Positions 1 to 8,617 are shown, numbered from the stretch's first letter. The stretch is 32,677 nucleotides of DNA from Candidatus Fredericiella danica (GCA_016713335.1 JADJPH010000064.1:1-32677), one strand, 5' to 3'. The notes: generated by a model not told the origin, from the sequence alone. Translations and numbers: made by a program.

Positions 1-1244
1 ACCCCAGAGGCGCTTGCCCGCGCCTGGGGTGCGACGCGCGGCATCGAAGCCGCAGCGAGTGGTTGGCTTGAAGCGGAGCCAAACTATACGGTTTTGGCCG
101 CGTGCCGGGCGAATGAATTCGCCTATGAGTACAGCCCGGATGGAGTGACGCGCCACGGCGCACTCTCCTTTTGGCTGCATGCTGCGTTGCGCAGCGGTGG
201 TGCGCAGGTCTCCTACGCAATGCTTCATAACAGCGTGCTCACGAAGGTGCACGGCGTCTTCAGCGATCAGACGCCAATCCTGCAGGGGGCGGGTGAGCGG
301 ATTTTTCTGAGCGACGCCCAGGCAAGCAGCGCGGTGGGCATTGCTGTGTTCCCTTACGACGGGCAGAGCCATCGGGTGCGGCTGAACGCAGGGGCTGCCC
401 AAGGCCTGATCCCAGGGGTGCGTTTTGCGTTGACGCCTCCTCAGCCGGGTGCACTCCCTGTCGCCAACGTGGAGGTGACGGAGGTGGAGGCAGTTCATGC
501 CTGGGCCACCTTTGTGGGGGATGAGCCGGCTGCGAAGCTGTTGGAAGGTGTGCGCGCAACGCCGGCGCAGGTGACGCAGGTGACACTGCAGAAGCGCGTT
601 GTGCTTGAGGCGCTGGATCCGGCAGTGCGCGCTGCGGTCATGGCAGCCCTGGATAGCGAAGCAGGCGGATTTGTCACACTGGCGAGCGCAGACGATGGGG
701 CAGATTTCAAGGTGGGCGACGCCCGCGCATACTTTTGAGGTGTTTGACGGCAAAGGTGTTCCAATCCCAAACCCGACGCCCCCAATCGACTTCACCGCAC
801 CGGGCAGCGGCCGCACCTTGTGCGGCGGCTGGCATCTCGCAAAATTCAATAACATCCTGGCGCTGCAAATGCCGGATACGGAGGCGCAACCGAAGCTGCG
901 AGTTGCCATGTTGCGTGGGGCAAACGAAGATGGCGCAGCCCATCTGCAAATCGAGGACGGGGACCGTCCGGCTGCGTGCGCAACGTACAGCGCCCGGGCG
1001 CACCTAATGACCCACGCGGGAGACCACGGATTTTCGCTGGCTTGAACTGCCACCTTTGGACACCCCCCCTGACCTGCGACCTGCATCCCGCGCAGTGATT
1101 TCGGATCCGCTGGAGCAACTGCTTGCTGCATTCACTGCCGGGACAACAGGTAGCCGGGGGACCATTACGGTTGCCACAATGCCCCAACAAGCGCGCGGCT
1201 GGATCACGCAAGATATCGAGTTGAGGGTCGGGGCGTCAAGCTGA
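1..1244 (+). CDS. Caspase-like (peptidase C14) protein, 3' part, frame-broken
   Basis: The reading frame is open from base 1, so the gene starts outside the window. The first part holds a C14-like segment, VLAACRANEFAYE, followed by the GALSFWLHAAL and QTPILQGAGERIFL segments typical of bacterial caspase-family proteins. The Cys of AACRA fits the catalytic Cys position, but the His-containing part lies upstream and cannot be checked. Frame 1 stops at 738. The protein clearly continues in frame 2 (FEVFDGKGVPIPNP) if one T of the TTTT at about 732-735 is removed. It then reaches frame 3 near 1000-1016 (TTDFRWLELPPLD) and ends at 1244 with WITQDIELRVGASS. The conserved tail in successive frames suggests indels in the read, though a decaying gene is possible. 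Such proteases often act in stress or defence responses; no partner gene is visible here. Confidence 0.7.
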
Positions 1245-1328
1245 GCAGGTGGTGGCGGCGCTGAGGATGGCCGGCAACCGAATTGGCATGGGCAACGAAC
1301 TGAGATCATCCCGCCGATCAGCACCAAA

Positions 1329-1357
1329 TTGACATGACTTAGCGGGCATGCTACGGT
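1329..1357 (+). promoter_or_regulatory. Candidate sigma70-type promoter for the PHAX-domain gene
   Basis: A perfect -35 box TTGACA (1329-1334) is followed after 17 bases by TACGGT (1352-1357), a weak -10. It lies about 75 bases upstream of the chosen start at 1434. The remaining gap 1245-1433 shows no other feature. Confidence 0.4.
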
Positions 1358-1433
1358 CATGGCATCACGTTCGCTTTACCCATCACCAGTCAATTACTGC
1401 GCCTATTGGGACGGGCGCCGGAGGGCGAACTGC

Positions 1434-2222
1434 ATGTCTGAGGAAGAACCGCGGGAGCGTCAGCCAAGCGAACGCATCCGCGAGATGGCGCGATCTCTAC
1501 ATGAGCCGAAGGTTGGCCTGCTGCAACGGCTTGCCGACAAGATCGGCATGGAAAAAATGGAAGAGTTTTACCAGCGCACGCTCGAACTTGAAGCAGCCGG
1601 CGGTATGCCCACTGCAAATGGCAAACGCCGGCGCACGGCGGGCGGCGTGCTCTTCCAGTTAACACGCGAAATCCTGACGCCGCGAGAACGGCGCAAGATC
1701 TTCCGCGAAAAGAAACCAAAACCAGCGACGCCGGCGCAATCAGCGGAGCGCAAACGTGCACCGCAGCCACCGTCCTCCCCGGCGCTACAGCCGCCAACAA
1801 CTGAGCAGGTGGCGGCCGCGCTCAAGGCAGCAGCCTCCATCCCGGCCGAGAAGAAAGGTCAAGCCATCATGAAGGTCACCGTCATTGGGCGTCCGAAACA
1901 GGTCAAACGCATGGATACTTGTGTGCTGGTGGTGTTGGCGCCAAAGGCCCCGGGCGCGCTGCCGCGCGGGCTCCCGCCGGTGCCGGAGGTAACGAATGCC
2001 ACGATTGCGGTCTTTATCGCCAACAAGCAATGGACCAAGGCGGAAGCGGCGCTGAAGCAGGATCCGAGCGACGAACTGATCGTGGAGGGCTATCCTGTCA
2101 ATGACCCGAAAAACCAGATCACCGCGGTCTGGGCGCAGTCTTGTACGACGAAACTGCTCCAGCGCGCCCTGCGCCAGTCAAAAACTGCCACGGAAGCTGA
2201 GCATCCTCCCGCAGACTCATAA
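1434..2222 (+). CDS. PHAX-type RNA-binding domain protein
   Basis: This 262-residue, basic, soluble protein resembles the RNA-binding domain of the eukaryotic snRNA export adaptor PHAX. Residues about 24-92 read KVGLLQRLADKIGMEKMEEF, then an ELEAAGGMP turn, then GKRRRTAGGVLFQL, followed by a basic helix (TPRERRKIFREKK). The two-helix layout joined by a GG..T.dG..RRRT.GGvf loop is the hallmark of that fold. Residues about 93-145 are a Pro/Ala/Lys-rich linker. Residues about 146-250 form a second domain I do not recognise (IMKVTVIGRP, VTNATIAVFIANKQWTKAEA). The start at ATG 1434 is preferred over the upstream codon at 1359 because GGAGGG (1420-1425) sits 8 bases before it. A role in binding single-stranded or structured RNA is inferred from the fold only. 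The bacterial target is unknown to me. Confidence 0.8.
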   Translation: MSEEEPRERQPSERIREMARSLHEPKVGLLQRLADKIGMEKMEEFYQRTLELEAAGGMPTANGKRRRTAGGVLFQLTREILTPRERRKIFREKKPKPATPAQSAERKRAPQPPSSPALQPPTTEQVAAALKAAASIPAEKKGQAIMKVTVIGRPKQVKRMDTCVLVVLAPKAPGALPRGLPPVPEVTNATIAVFIANKQWTKAEAALKQDPSDELIVEGYPVNDPKNQITAVWAQSCTTKLLQRALRQSKTATEAEHPPADS

Positions 2223-2241
2223 CCCAACCCGGCCCGCGATT

Positions 2242-2280
2242 TTGCCAGCCTATCTTACATACAGTAGACTGCTGTAAGAT
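2242..2280 (+). promoter_or_regulatory. Candidate promoter overlapped by a dyad operator
   Basis: TTGCCA (2242-2247) and TAGACT (2265-2270), 17 bases apart, could drive the cytochrome gene. A perfect 8-bp inverted repeat ATCTTACA (2252-2259) / TGTAAGAT (2273-2280) spans the -10 and encloses a second small dyad, CAG-TAGA-CTG. No T-run follows, so an operator fits better than a terminator for the upstream gene. Confidence 0.4.
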
Positions 2281-2310
2281 TTCATACCCACAAATAGGAA
2301 TGAAAAGACC

Positions 2311-3327
2311 ATGCAAAATCGCACGCGTACCTTGCAGATCCTGGGCCCAATCCTGGGTTTTGTCCTTCTTTATTTCGTATGGACGCAAATGACCGGTTAC
2401 CTGCAACAAGGTCAATTGGCGCTTGCCGAACCCGAGCCGGCGGCTGCCGCGGAAGCCGCGGCAACCGAAGTGGCCGCAACCGAGGTGGCAGCAACCGTTG
2501 AAGTGACGACCACGCTTGACATGACTGCGGCAGTCACAGAGACTGCGGCAGTGACGGCGACCGAGCCACTCACCGAGACGGTGGCTCCAACCGAAACAAT
2601 GGCTACAACCGAAACGGTTGATGCCGCCGGCGCCAGTGTCGCCGTGACGACGACCGAGAGCCTGACGGTGACCGAGGTCGCTGCCGAGACCGCAGTGGCG
2701 ACGGAGGCGGCCACGCCGGCCGCCACCGAAGTGGTCACGGCGACGGAAACTCCGGCCGCAACCGAGGCCGTTGCTGAGACGGTCGTTGTGACCGCCACCA
2801 CCGCACCCGCAGCCGCAACGACGGAAGCTACCACCGCACCCACCGCGGAACCGGCAGCAACGCCCACCACTGCACCGACAGTGGCGGCGACCGCAACGCC
2901 AACCACTGAGCCGACAAAGGCGCCGACGGCAACGCCAACGCCACCGCCAACGCCTGCGGCCACCGCCACACCAACGCCTGCGCCAACGGTAGCCGTTGCC
3001 CCCATCGATATCGACGCCGTGAATGCGGTGGTTGCCAAGGGTGGCTGCGGCGCCTGCCACGTGATGCCCGGGGTGGCGAACGCGGTGGGCCAGATCGGCC
3101 CGGACTTGACCAACATGGGCAACGTTGCCGGCACCCGGGTCGCGGGCATGTCAGCTGAGGACTACCTCCACGCTTCCATCGTCAAGCCGAATGACTTTAT
3201 TGTGCCTGAATGCCCCACTGGGCCGTGCCTGCCCAATCTCATGACGCAGACCTTTGAACAGACATTGACTGCGTCTGAAATCGACGCCATGGTCAATTAC
3301 CTGCTGTCACTCAGAACCGGTGGGTGA
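2311..3327 (+). CDS. Membrane-anchored c-type cytochrome with long Ala/Thr/Glu/Pro linker
   Basis: This 338-residue protein has an N-terminal membrane anchor (residues about 11-27, ILGPILGFVLLYFVW). A linker of about 200 residues follows, made almost only of Ala, Thr, Glu, Val and Pro. It shifts from TE-rich (ATEVAATE) to TPTP-rich near residue 215. The C-terminal 100 residues are a mono-heme cytochrome c: heme-binding CGACH at 246-250, then the IGPDLTNMG segment. A likely axial Met is at 311 within NLMTQTF, and the closing helix is TASEIDAMVNYLLSL. The extra pair of Cys in PECPTGPCLP (just before the Met) is unusual. The heme domain should lie outside the membrane and shuttle electrons between respiratory complexes, with the linker acting as a flexible tether. 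The partner complex is not encoded nearby. It is a single-gene unit closed by a strong terminator. Confidence 0.85.
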   Translation: MQNRTRTLQILGPILGFVLLYFVWTQMTGYLQQGQLALAEPEPAAAAEAAATEVAATEVAATVEVTTTLDMTAAVTETAAVTATEPLTETVAPTETMATTETVDAAGASVAVTTTESLTVTEVAAETAVATEAATPAATEVVTATETPAATEAVAETVVVTATTAPAAATTEATTAPTAEPAATPTTAPTVAATATPTTEPTKAPTATPTPPPTPAATATPTPAPTVAVAPIDIDAVNAVVAKGGCGACHVMPGVANAVGQIGPDLTNMGNVAGTRVAGMSAEDYLHASIVKPNDFIVPECPTGPCLPNLMTQTFEQTLTASEIDAMVNYLLSLRTGG

Positions 3328-3352
3328 TCGCACCAGCACACAGTACAACCGT

Positions 3353-3387
3353 GGCCGGTTCATTGCGATGAGCCGGCCGTTTTTTTT
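3353..3387 (+). terminator. Rho-independent terminator after the cytochrome gene
   Basis: The stem GGCCGG (3353-3358) pairs with CCGGCC (3373-3378), extended by GU/AU pairs. Eight T residues follow at 3380-3387. It lies 25 bases after the cytochrome stop codon and just before the next gene. Confidence 0.85.
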
Positions 3388-3417
3388 CTGGCGTGATTCT
3401 TGACAAGGCGGGCTCAG

Positions 3418-4239
3418 ATGGGAGCAATTCTGGTCGAAACCTTAGAGGTCGCTAACATCCCCGTGCTCTCGATTGCGCCGGCGACTGCAGTGGCGGCGCC
3501 GGTCGTGATCTTTATGCATGGTTTCACCGGACAGAAAGAACACGGACTCGAAATCGGCTATCAACTGGCGCAGGCAGGGTTTGCGTGCATTGCCTTTGAC
3601 GCAATCTCACATGGGATGCGCGATGATGGTCGCATTGCGGCGCTTGCCGACGGCGCCAACAACATCTATCCGGCTGCATCCGGTCTTGATATGTACCTGT
3701 TCATGCATCAGGCCATCGTCCAGAGTGCGCAGGATGTCCAAGTGTTGAGCCGAGCGTTGGCTGGCGACAAGCGCTTTGATTTCTCTCGTCTGGGGGTCAC
3801 CGGTGTATCGATGGGCGGCTTTGCGTCGTTCTATCTTGCCGCGAACAGTGAAATTGTGCGGGCTGCGGCGCCTGTCATTGGCATCCCGGCTTTTAGCCGG
3901 CGCTGGGAGGATGTGTTGCTGGAGTCATCCACCTACGTAGATTGGCGGTCGCAGTTGGCAACGGCAGTAGAGCAGAGCAGGATGCACAGTGCGTGGATGC
4001 GTGAGATTGATCCGTTTCATGGGCTCGCCGCGTATGCACCGCGGCCGCTGTTCATGTTGAGCGGTGACCTGGACACCGATTCTCCCAAGGTCTACTCCGT
4101 GCAGTTGCTGCGCGAACTGGCGCCGGTCTATGCCGCAGCGCCAGACCGGTTGCGCCTCAAGATCTACGACGGTGCGCGCCACGAGTTCACCTCCGCCATG
4201 CGCGCCGACCTGGTCGAGTGGTTCCAGCGTTACCTGTAG
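3418..4239 (+). CDS. Alpha/beta hydrolase, dienelactone hydrolase/prolyl-oligopeptidase-like
   Basis: A 273-residue cytoplasmic alpha/beta hydrolase. Visible hallmarks are the oxyanion-loop segment VVIFMHGFTGQKE, the nucleophile elbow GVSMGG with Ser131, an acid-bearing segment SGDLDTDSP and the catalytic His in DGARHEF near the C-terminus. The triad is therefore complete. The layout (MGGF followed by PVIGIPAF, late PRPLFMLSGDLD) matches esterases or peptidases of the YitV/dienelactone-hydrolase type, but the substrate cannot be told. ATG 3418 is chosen over the TTG at 3400, which lies just behind the terminator T-run and has no ribosome-binding site. The gene is convergent with the next one, only 6 bases away, with no terminator between them. 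Confidence 0.8.
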   Translation: MGAILVETLEVANIPVLSIAPATAVAAPVVIFMHGFTGQKEHGLEIGYQLAQAGFACIAFDAISHGMRDDGRIAALADGANNIYPAASGLDMYLFMHQAIVQSAQDVQVLSRALAGDKRFDFSRLGVTGVSMGGFASFYLAANSEIVRAAAPVIGIPAFSRRWEDVLLESSTYVDWRSQLATAVEQSRMHSAWMREIDPFHGLAAYAPRPLFMLSGDLDTDSPKVYSVQLLRELAPVYAAAPDRLRLKIYDGARHEFTSAMRADLVEWFQRYL

Positions 4240-4245
4240 TGCGGG

Positions 4246-5050
4246 TCAGGCAAGCAGACCGGTCAAAAATGCTCCAATCTGATCCTGTACGCCACGTACG
4301 TAGCCAGCCTTGTCTATGGACTTGGAGGGTACTTCTGCGAACCGGGCGCCCGGAATCGCTGCGGCAAGTTCCCGGGCCATAAAGAGCGGGTGCGTCGGAT
4401 CAACGGGATTGCCGATGACGAGCGCCGGCACCCGGATCCTCCGCCACGCTGTGGCGTCACGGTTCGGTGCATCGCTGACAATAGCGCGGTACTTGGGAGC
4501 GGTGGCCGCAAGGTGGGGGTACGCGAATTGGCCAAGCAGCCCATCTGCGGCGGCGGGCGCAGCTTTCAGCATCTCTACAAACTCTGCGGATTCCATCAAT
4601 TGCCGGCGCGCCGTCAACGCCGACCTGTTGAATCCAGTCTCCCATTTGCGCCAGGATCTGAGCGGAGGGCGGCGATGGCTCCGCCAGCCATGCCGGCCGG
4701 ACGAGGATTAGGCCGCGCACGCGCGCCGGATGTCGCAAGGCGAGGTTGAGCGCTTCGCCGGCGCCCATTGAGATGCCGCCGGCGACAGCCTGCTCGATGC
4801 CGAGGTGATCGAGGAGCGCAACCAGATCATCAGCGAGGACATCAAACCGGAAGTCGGCGGGGTTCCCCAGCGCCGACGTAGCGCCGTGACCGCGCGCATC
4901 CATGGAGACGTACCTGACGCCAAACTGTAGCCGGTACACTTCGGCCGGTCCACTGACATCACCGCCAAGCCCGTGTTGAAAAACGAAAGGCAGGCCGTCG
5001 CCCTCGTCGAGGTAGTGGAACGTAATGCCGTCGTGGTTGAAGTGTGGCAT
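4246..5050 (-). CDS. Alpha/beta hydrolase, one frame break
   Basis: The N-terminal part (start codon at 5050) reads HYLDEGDGLPFVFQHGLGGD, then YVSMDARGHG and the nucleophile elbow GGISMGAGE. This is the classic alpha/beta hydrolase fold 1 found in haloperoxidase/3-oxoadipate-lactonase-like enzymes. Near 4605-4620 the frame switches. The rest of the protein (RRQLMESAEFVEMLKAA, VPALVIGNPVDPTHP with the acid, closing GAFLTGLLA) continues in another frame to 4246. The late catalytic His is not obvious: the expected GH motif is replaced by DKAGYVRGVQDQI. Joined, the protein would be about 268 residues, normal for the family. It lies 57 bases after the sugar-isomerase-like gene on the same strand and is likely co-transcribed with it. 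The substrate is unknown. Confidence 0.75.
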
Positions 5051-5107
5051 AGGTTTGACCTGGTTTTTCGCTATGGTTGTTGGGCAAGCACTGAACTGTT
5101 CTCTGGA

Positions 5108-5938
5108 TCAGGTAGCAAATTCCTGCTGCAAATAGGCGATGGAAGCCGGCGCCTCTGTCTCCTTAACGCCGTGAATAATGAGCGGGCCGGTGTAGCCATT
5201 GGTGCGCAGTAAATTCAAGTAGCGCCGCCACGCCAAGATTCCTGCACCGACTGCACAGTCGCCCACCGCGCCGTCCGGGCGCAATTCTTTGGCGTGCGCC
5301 AGCACTATGTCGGGCCCCAATAAGTCAAAGGCGCCTTCGAGCACCTGGTCCATCTGTGCTACCGTCTCAGGGCGAAAGAGATTGGCGCCGTCCATCACGA
5401 TCTTGACCCGGGGCGAACGCAACTCGTCGAGCAGGCGCCTTGCCTGCTGTGGCGATTCCACGACGTTCGAGATTTCCGGCTCCACGCCCAAGATGGCGCC
5501 GGTGGCTTCCGTTGCTGCTAGTGCCCGTTCCATACCCGTGAGCAGATCCCGCCAGGCGTCAGCGCTGCGGTTTGCCGCGTGCCAGCGCCACATGTTTTCT
5601 GGGTTGCGGGTGCCGGTGCAAAGGGTAATGATGGAGGCGTCGAGCGACCGGGCAACGCCGGCGAGTACGCCGAGCCGGGCGATGCCATCGTCAACGACGG
5701 CAGGGTCCGGGTGGATCAGGTTGAACGTGCCCGAGAGCGCGGGCACTTCAATCCGTCTCACCCCCAATGCATGCCGGATCGCGTCGACTTCGGACGGCGT
5801 GATGCTGGCCGGCAGCGTTGGCAACCCGGCGCAACTCAGATTGAACTGCACGCAGCGTAGCCCATTGCCGATGACTGCATCGAGCGTTTCATCGAGCGTA
5901 GGTCGTGCGAATGTCTTTGCGAAGATTCCGACCTGCAC
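5108..5938 (-). CDS. Sugar phosphate isomerase/epimerase-like TIM-barrel protein
   Basis: A 276-residue protein of the xylose-isomerase-like/AP-endonuclease-2 TIM-barrel superfamily. Strands with metal-ligand candidates appear in the right order: LGVEPEISN (Glu), KIVMDGANLF (Asp), IVLAHAKE (His) and PLIIHG (His). The N-terminus QVGIFAKTFARPTLDETLDAV is the usual first strand and helix of these sugar isomerases. The likely reaction is isomerisation or epimerisation of a keto-sugar, or a related divalent-metal-dependent step; the specific sugar is unknown. The start is GTG at 5938, 11 bases after the DUF2807-protein stop. That spacing points to one transcript with the upstream lipoprotein and downstream hydrolase. 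No frame break is seen in this gene. Confidence 0.8.
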   Translation of the reverse strand: MQVGIFAKTFARPTLDETLDAVIGNGLRCVQFNLSCAGLPTLPASITPSEVDAIRHALGVRRIEVPALSGTFNLIHPDPAVVDDGIARLGVLAGVARSLDASIITLCTGTRNPENMWRWHAANRSADAWRDLLTGMERALAATEATGAILGVEPEISNVVESPQQARRLLDELRSPRVKIVMDGANLFRPETVAQMDQVLEGAFDLLGPDIVLAHAKELRPDGAVGDCAVGAGILAWRRYLNLLRTNGYTGPLIIHGVKETEAPASIAYLQQEFAT

Positions 5939-5949
5939 AGTGTAGCTAC

Positions 5950-6685
5950 CTATTTCTGCTCAAGTGTCGATCCTTCTGAAACCAAATTGCATGCCGACTT
6001 TTGCATCGCCAGTGTAATTGACGGTAGATGCACCTTGGCACTGACGTTTAAGACGCCATTCACCAGGACTGAGATTGTGCTTGCGCCATCGGCATTGACG
6101 CCGGCGTTGGCGGCGACGAGTCCTGACAGGTCCGCGTTGCTTGCGCCGTTGGCATTTACTTCAATCTGCGGGGCGGCGCCGGTAAGCGTGACGAAGCTGG
6201 CGCCATCGGCATTGACGACAAGATTGTTCGCCTGAATATCACCTTTCAGCCTTGCGCCACCCATCGGAAATTTCGATCTGGGCCTTTGGATTGGCGCCGG
6301 TGATGGTGACGGCGCTAGCGCCGTCCGCCGACAGGGATCGCAAGTCCGGGGCCGTGATCGCAACCTTCAGCGTTGCATTCGAAACACTGGAATTGGGTGC
6401 AAGGCCAATGGAGATTGTCTTTCCCTTTTGCGTCACCAAAACGTAGGGCATGACATTGTCATCTGCTGTGACGGTGACACTCTCGGCCGGACCAAGCTCT
6501 ACCGTGGCGTTGAACGTATTGTCGATCTCGACACGATCGAACGCTGATACGGCTTGCGGTTTGGTCACCGTCGTGCCCGAACCTTGCACGATGCTTGGCG
6601 GAGCGGAGGAAGTTGAGTTCATGGTGGTGCTACAGCCACCGGCCACCAGGGCAGCAATGAGCAGGGGCAAGATCAATTTGTGCAT
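5950..6685 (-). CDS. Head-GIN/DUF2807-domain lipoprotein, one frame break
   Basis: The N-terminus (ATG 6685, behind GAGGAGAAG) is a lipoprotein signal, LILPLLIAALVAGGC, with the Cys as lipidation site. It is followed by a Ser/Thr-rich stretch. The body is a DUF2807 (putative auto-transporter adhesin, head GIN) beta-helix: FDRVEIDNTFNATVELGP and VTADDNVMPYVLV. Short repeats of the type ADGAS then follow (LSADGASAVTITG, NADGASFVTLTG, NANGASNADLSG, NADGASTISV). The frame changes near 6255-6265, between KAQIEISDG and ARLKGDIQANNLV; a one-base homopolymer error (the CCC run) would restore about 245 residues. The function of DUF2807 proteins is poorly known, and an envelope role is inferred from the lipobox. 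It is 73 bases downstream of the membrane-protein gene. Confidence 0.8.
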
Positions 6686-6758
6686 GGGTTCTTCTCCTCT
6701 GAATTGGCGCTTCAAAGCCAACAACTGCCTACACGGATCATCGACCGGCGCACGCTTC

Positions 6759-7486
6759 TCACCAGGCCTGTGCCAGCGACGGCTGGTTGTGCCGATAAAA
6801 GGCATTGTAACCGATCCATGCGATTGCGAGATAGGCCAGGTTTTTGGGATCATCAACATCCCGACTGCTGGCGCTTGTTGCACGAACAGGATGACAGGCA
6901 AATAGCACGCGTACGAGACCAGAATGGATACCCCAATCCAGACAAACGGGCGGTCATGCGCCGTGCGTGCGTCACGTAGGATCAGATAGGCAACGCCCAG
7001 ACCCTGGAGCATTAAGGGCAGATTCCGAACCAACGACCATGGCTGTGGCGGCACGATGTTGTTCCATTCGTTGGCCGGTGGAACCATCAACAGCAGCCGT
7101 ATGGCCGCGGCCGCGAAGAGCAGGGTACCGAACCAGCCATATGGCTTGTGATAGGCGCCTGCCAGATCATCAGCACCAGCACGTAGAAAAACGTTACGGT
7201 GATGGCGGTGGCTAGCGCCCCCAGCCCAACCATGTTGACGGGACGCCCAAAGAGCGCCATTGTGCCACCCAGGGACCCATCGGCGTAGTCGATGACTCGA
7301 AAACCGACGTGGCCGGTGTCGCCGAGGGCGAGCAGAAAGAATGCCCAACGGAACAACCGGGCCACCTGTTGATTTTCGGGCGCCACCTGGTTGCGGCGGA
7401 CGAACATTGCCGCCACCAGCGCCCAAATGACGACCAGATAGAGAATATTGAAGCTGACCTCAACCCACACGCATCGTTTCCGACAT
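6759..7486 (-). CDS. Unknown integral membrane protein, multiple frame breaks
   Basis: Joined across frames, this is a protein of about 243 residues with about six to seven hydrophobic helices. Examples are ILYLVVIWALVAAMFV, FFLLALGDTGHVGFRV, ATAITVTFFYVLVLMIWQ, GTLLFAAAAIRLLLMVP, WIGVSILVSYACYLPVILFV and the last, NLAYLAIAWIGYNAFY. Frame changes are needed near 7470 (GGG run), 7158 and 6855 (AAAAA run). The final frame ends with HNQPSLAQAW and a stop at 6759. ATG 7486 is preferred because GGAGGG lies just upstream. I do not recognise the family or know its function. It is the first gene of the four-gene minus-strand block and has a well-formed promoter. Confidence 0.6.
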
Positions 7487-7503
7487 CTGCCACCCTCCAT
7501 TTG

Positions 7504-7519
7504 TGTGAAAAAGTTCACA
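7504..7519. promoter_or_regulatory. CRP/FNR-type palindrome (TGTGA-N6-TCACA)
   Basis: The 16-bp site TGTGAAAAAGTTCACA is a perfect dyad with the half-sites recognised by CRP/FNR-family regulators. It covers the predicted start of transcription (about 7517) of the minus-strand block, a position that favours repression. Confidence 0.5.
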
Positions 7520-7523
7520 AACC

Positions 7524-7552
7524 AGTATACCGTCCTGATCCTCTCGCACCAA
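7524..7552 (-). promoter_or_regulatory. Promoter of the minus-strand membrane protein/DUF2807/isomerase/hydrolase block
   Basis: On the minus strand, TTGGTG (7552-7547) and TATACT (7529-7524) are 17 bases apart. Transcription would begin near 7517, about 30 bases before the ATG at 7486. Confidence 0.5.
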
Positions 7553-7565
7553 CTTCCGACGCAAA

Positions 7566-7687
<122 letters not shown>

Positions 7688-7728
7688 CCAGTCTCCTCCC
7701 CGTGTCAGCCAATCGTCAACATCCCGTG

Positions 7729-7760
7729 CTGACAACAATTTGATTCTGTAGTATGCTACA
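7729..7760 (+). promoter_or_regulatory. Candidate promoter with dyad over the -10
   Basis: CTGACA (7729-7734) and TATGCT (7752-7757) are 17 bases apart, upstream of the VTT-domain gene. A perfect dyad TGTAG-TATG-CTACA (7747-7760) covers the -10 and could be an operator. Confidence 0.35.
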
Positions 7761-7837
7761 AACAGTGGATCGTAGGACCAACGAGCCTCAACCGATACGA
7801 TTCACAGCATTCCTCAAAGAGGACGGGCCAAAATTTC

Positions 7838-8584
7838 ATGTCGCGTATGCGCAATGGATGGCAGGGTGGCGGTCTGCTGGTATTGGCGGCAGCAGCCGTA
7901 ATGCTTTTGTTCTGGTGGTTGAACGAGCCGGTAGCGGCACTCGTGCGGTCGGCCGCGGACGTGCGCATCTGGCTGGGCGAACTGGGGCCGATGGCGCCGA
8001 TCGCGTATGTGCTGTTCTACGCGGCCCAAATCCTGATTGCACCGCTGCCCGGCAATTTTCTGGCGGTCATTGCCGGTTATATGTTTGGGATCAAGCAGGG
8101 CTTGATGTTAAGCGCGTTGGGGCTAAGTCTTGGCGCAGGTCTAGCGCTGCTCATTGCGCGTAAGTTTGGGCGTCCACTGCTGGAGCGCTTCTTTGACCAT
8201 GCGGAACTGATTCGGTGGGAACGCAAGCTCCGGCTGCGATCGCCGTTGGTCTGGTATGTGTTTTTTATCTTTCCGGTGCCTGACCTGGTCATCTATGTCG
8301 CCGGGCTTGGTACGTTAAAGTTGCGCTGGTTGCTGCCGGCGATTCTGGCCGGCCGGATGACCGGCATCATGATCGGTCTCGCGCTTGGCAAGATGACGGC
8401 GATCCTGCCTGCGGAGTGGGTGTTTATGCAGTGGGTGCTGTTGCTCGCGCTTGGCTATCTGGCGATTCGCTTTCAGCGCCCGATCCGGTATCATTTGCTG
8501 GTGAATTTACGCCGTATGCGCCGGATGTTTCGGACAACGGCGCGGTCATTTGTGAAAGCGCCGGTGGGGACACCGGTTGAATAA
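7838..8584 (+). CDS. VTT/TVP38-TMEM64 (DedA-like) membrane protein
   Basis: A 248-residue polytopic protein. A first membrane helix (GGLLVLAAAAVMLLFWWL) is followed by the SNARE-associated (VTT) domain. This includes YVLFYAAQILIAPLPGNFLA with the re-entrant loop Pro residues, the GYMFGIKQG turn, LGAGLALLIARKFGRPLLERF and then FFIFPVPDLVIYVAGLGTLK, the second re-entrant segment. Two closing helices and a basic tail (RRMRRMF) end the protein. The family is linked to lipid scrambling or transport and membrane homeostasis; the lipid handled here is not known. ATG 7838 is used, and ATG 7847 would be an equally possible start because no clear ribosome-binding site separates them. It stands alone between repeat-rich spacers. 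Confidence 0.8.
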   Translation: MSRMRNGWQGGGLLVLAAAAVMLLFWWLNEPVAALVRSAADVRIWLGELGPMAPIAYVLFYAAQILIAPLPGNFLAVIAGYMFGIKQGLMLSALGLSLGAGLALLIARKFGRPLLERFFDHAELIRWERKLRLRSPLVWYVFFIFPVPDLVIYVAGLGTLKLRWLLPAILAGRMTGIMIGLALGKMTAILPAEWVFMQWVLLLALGYLAIRFQRPIRYHLLVNLRRMRRMFRTTARSFVKAPVGTPVE

Positions 8585-8617
8585 TAGATGGAGGATCTCC
8601 CGCTAAGACGCCAAGAC

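Noticed and set aside
2119..3060. Long minus-strand open frame (313 codons), Gly/Arg/Cys-rich
   Set aside because: It mirrors the repetitive Ala/Thr linker of the cytochrome and has no domain of its own.
2412..3149. Long minus-strand open frame rich in Val and Ala
   Set aside because: It is the other antisense frame of the same low-complexity linker.
3400..3417. TTG start for the alpha/beta hydrolase
   Set aside because: It lies just behind the terminator T-run with no ribosome-binding site; ATG 3418 fits better.
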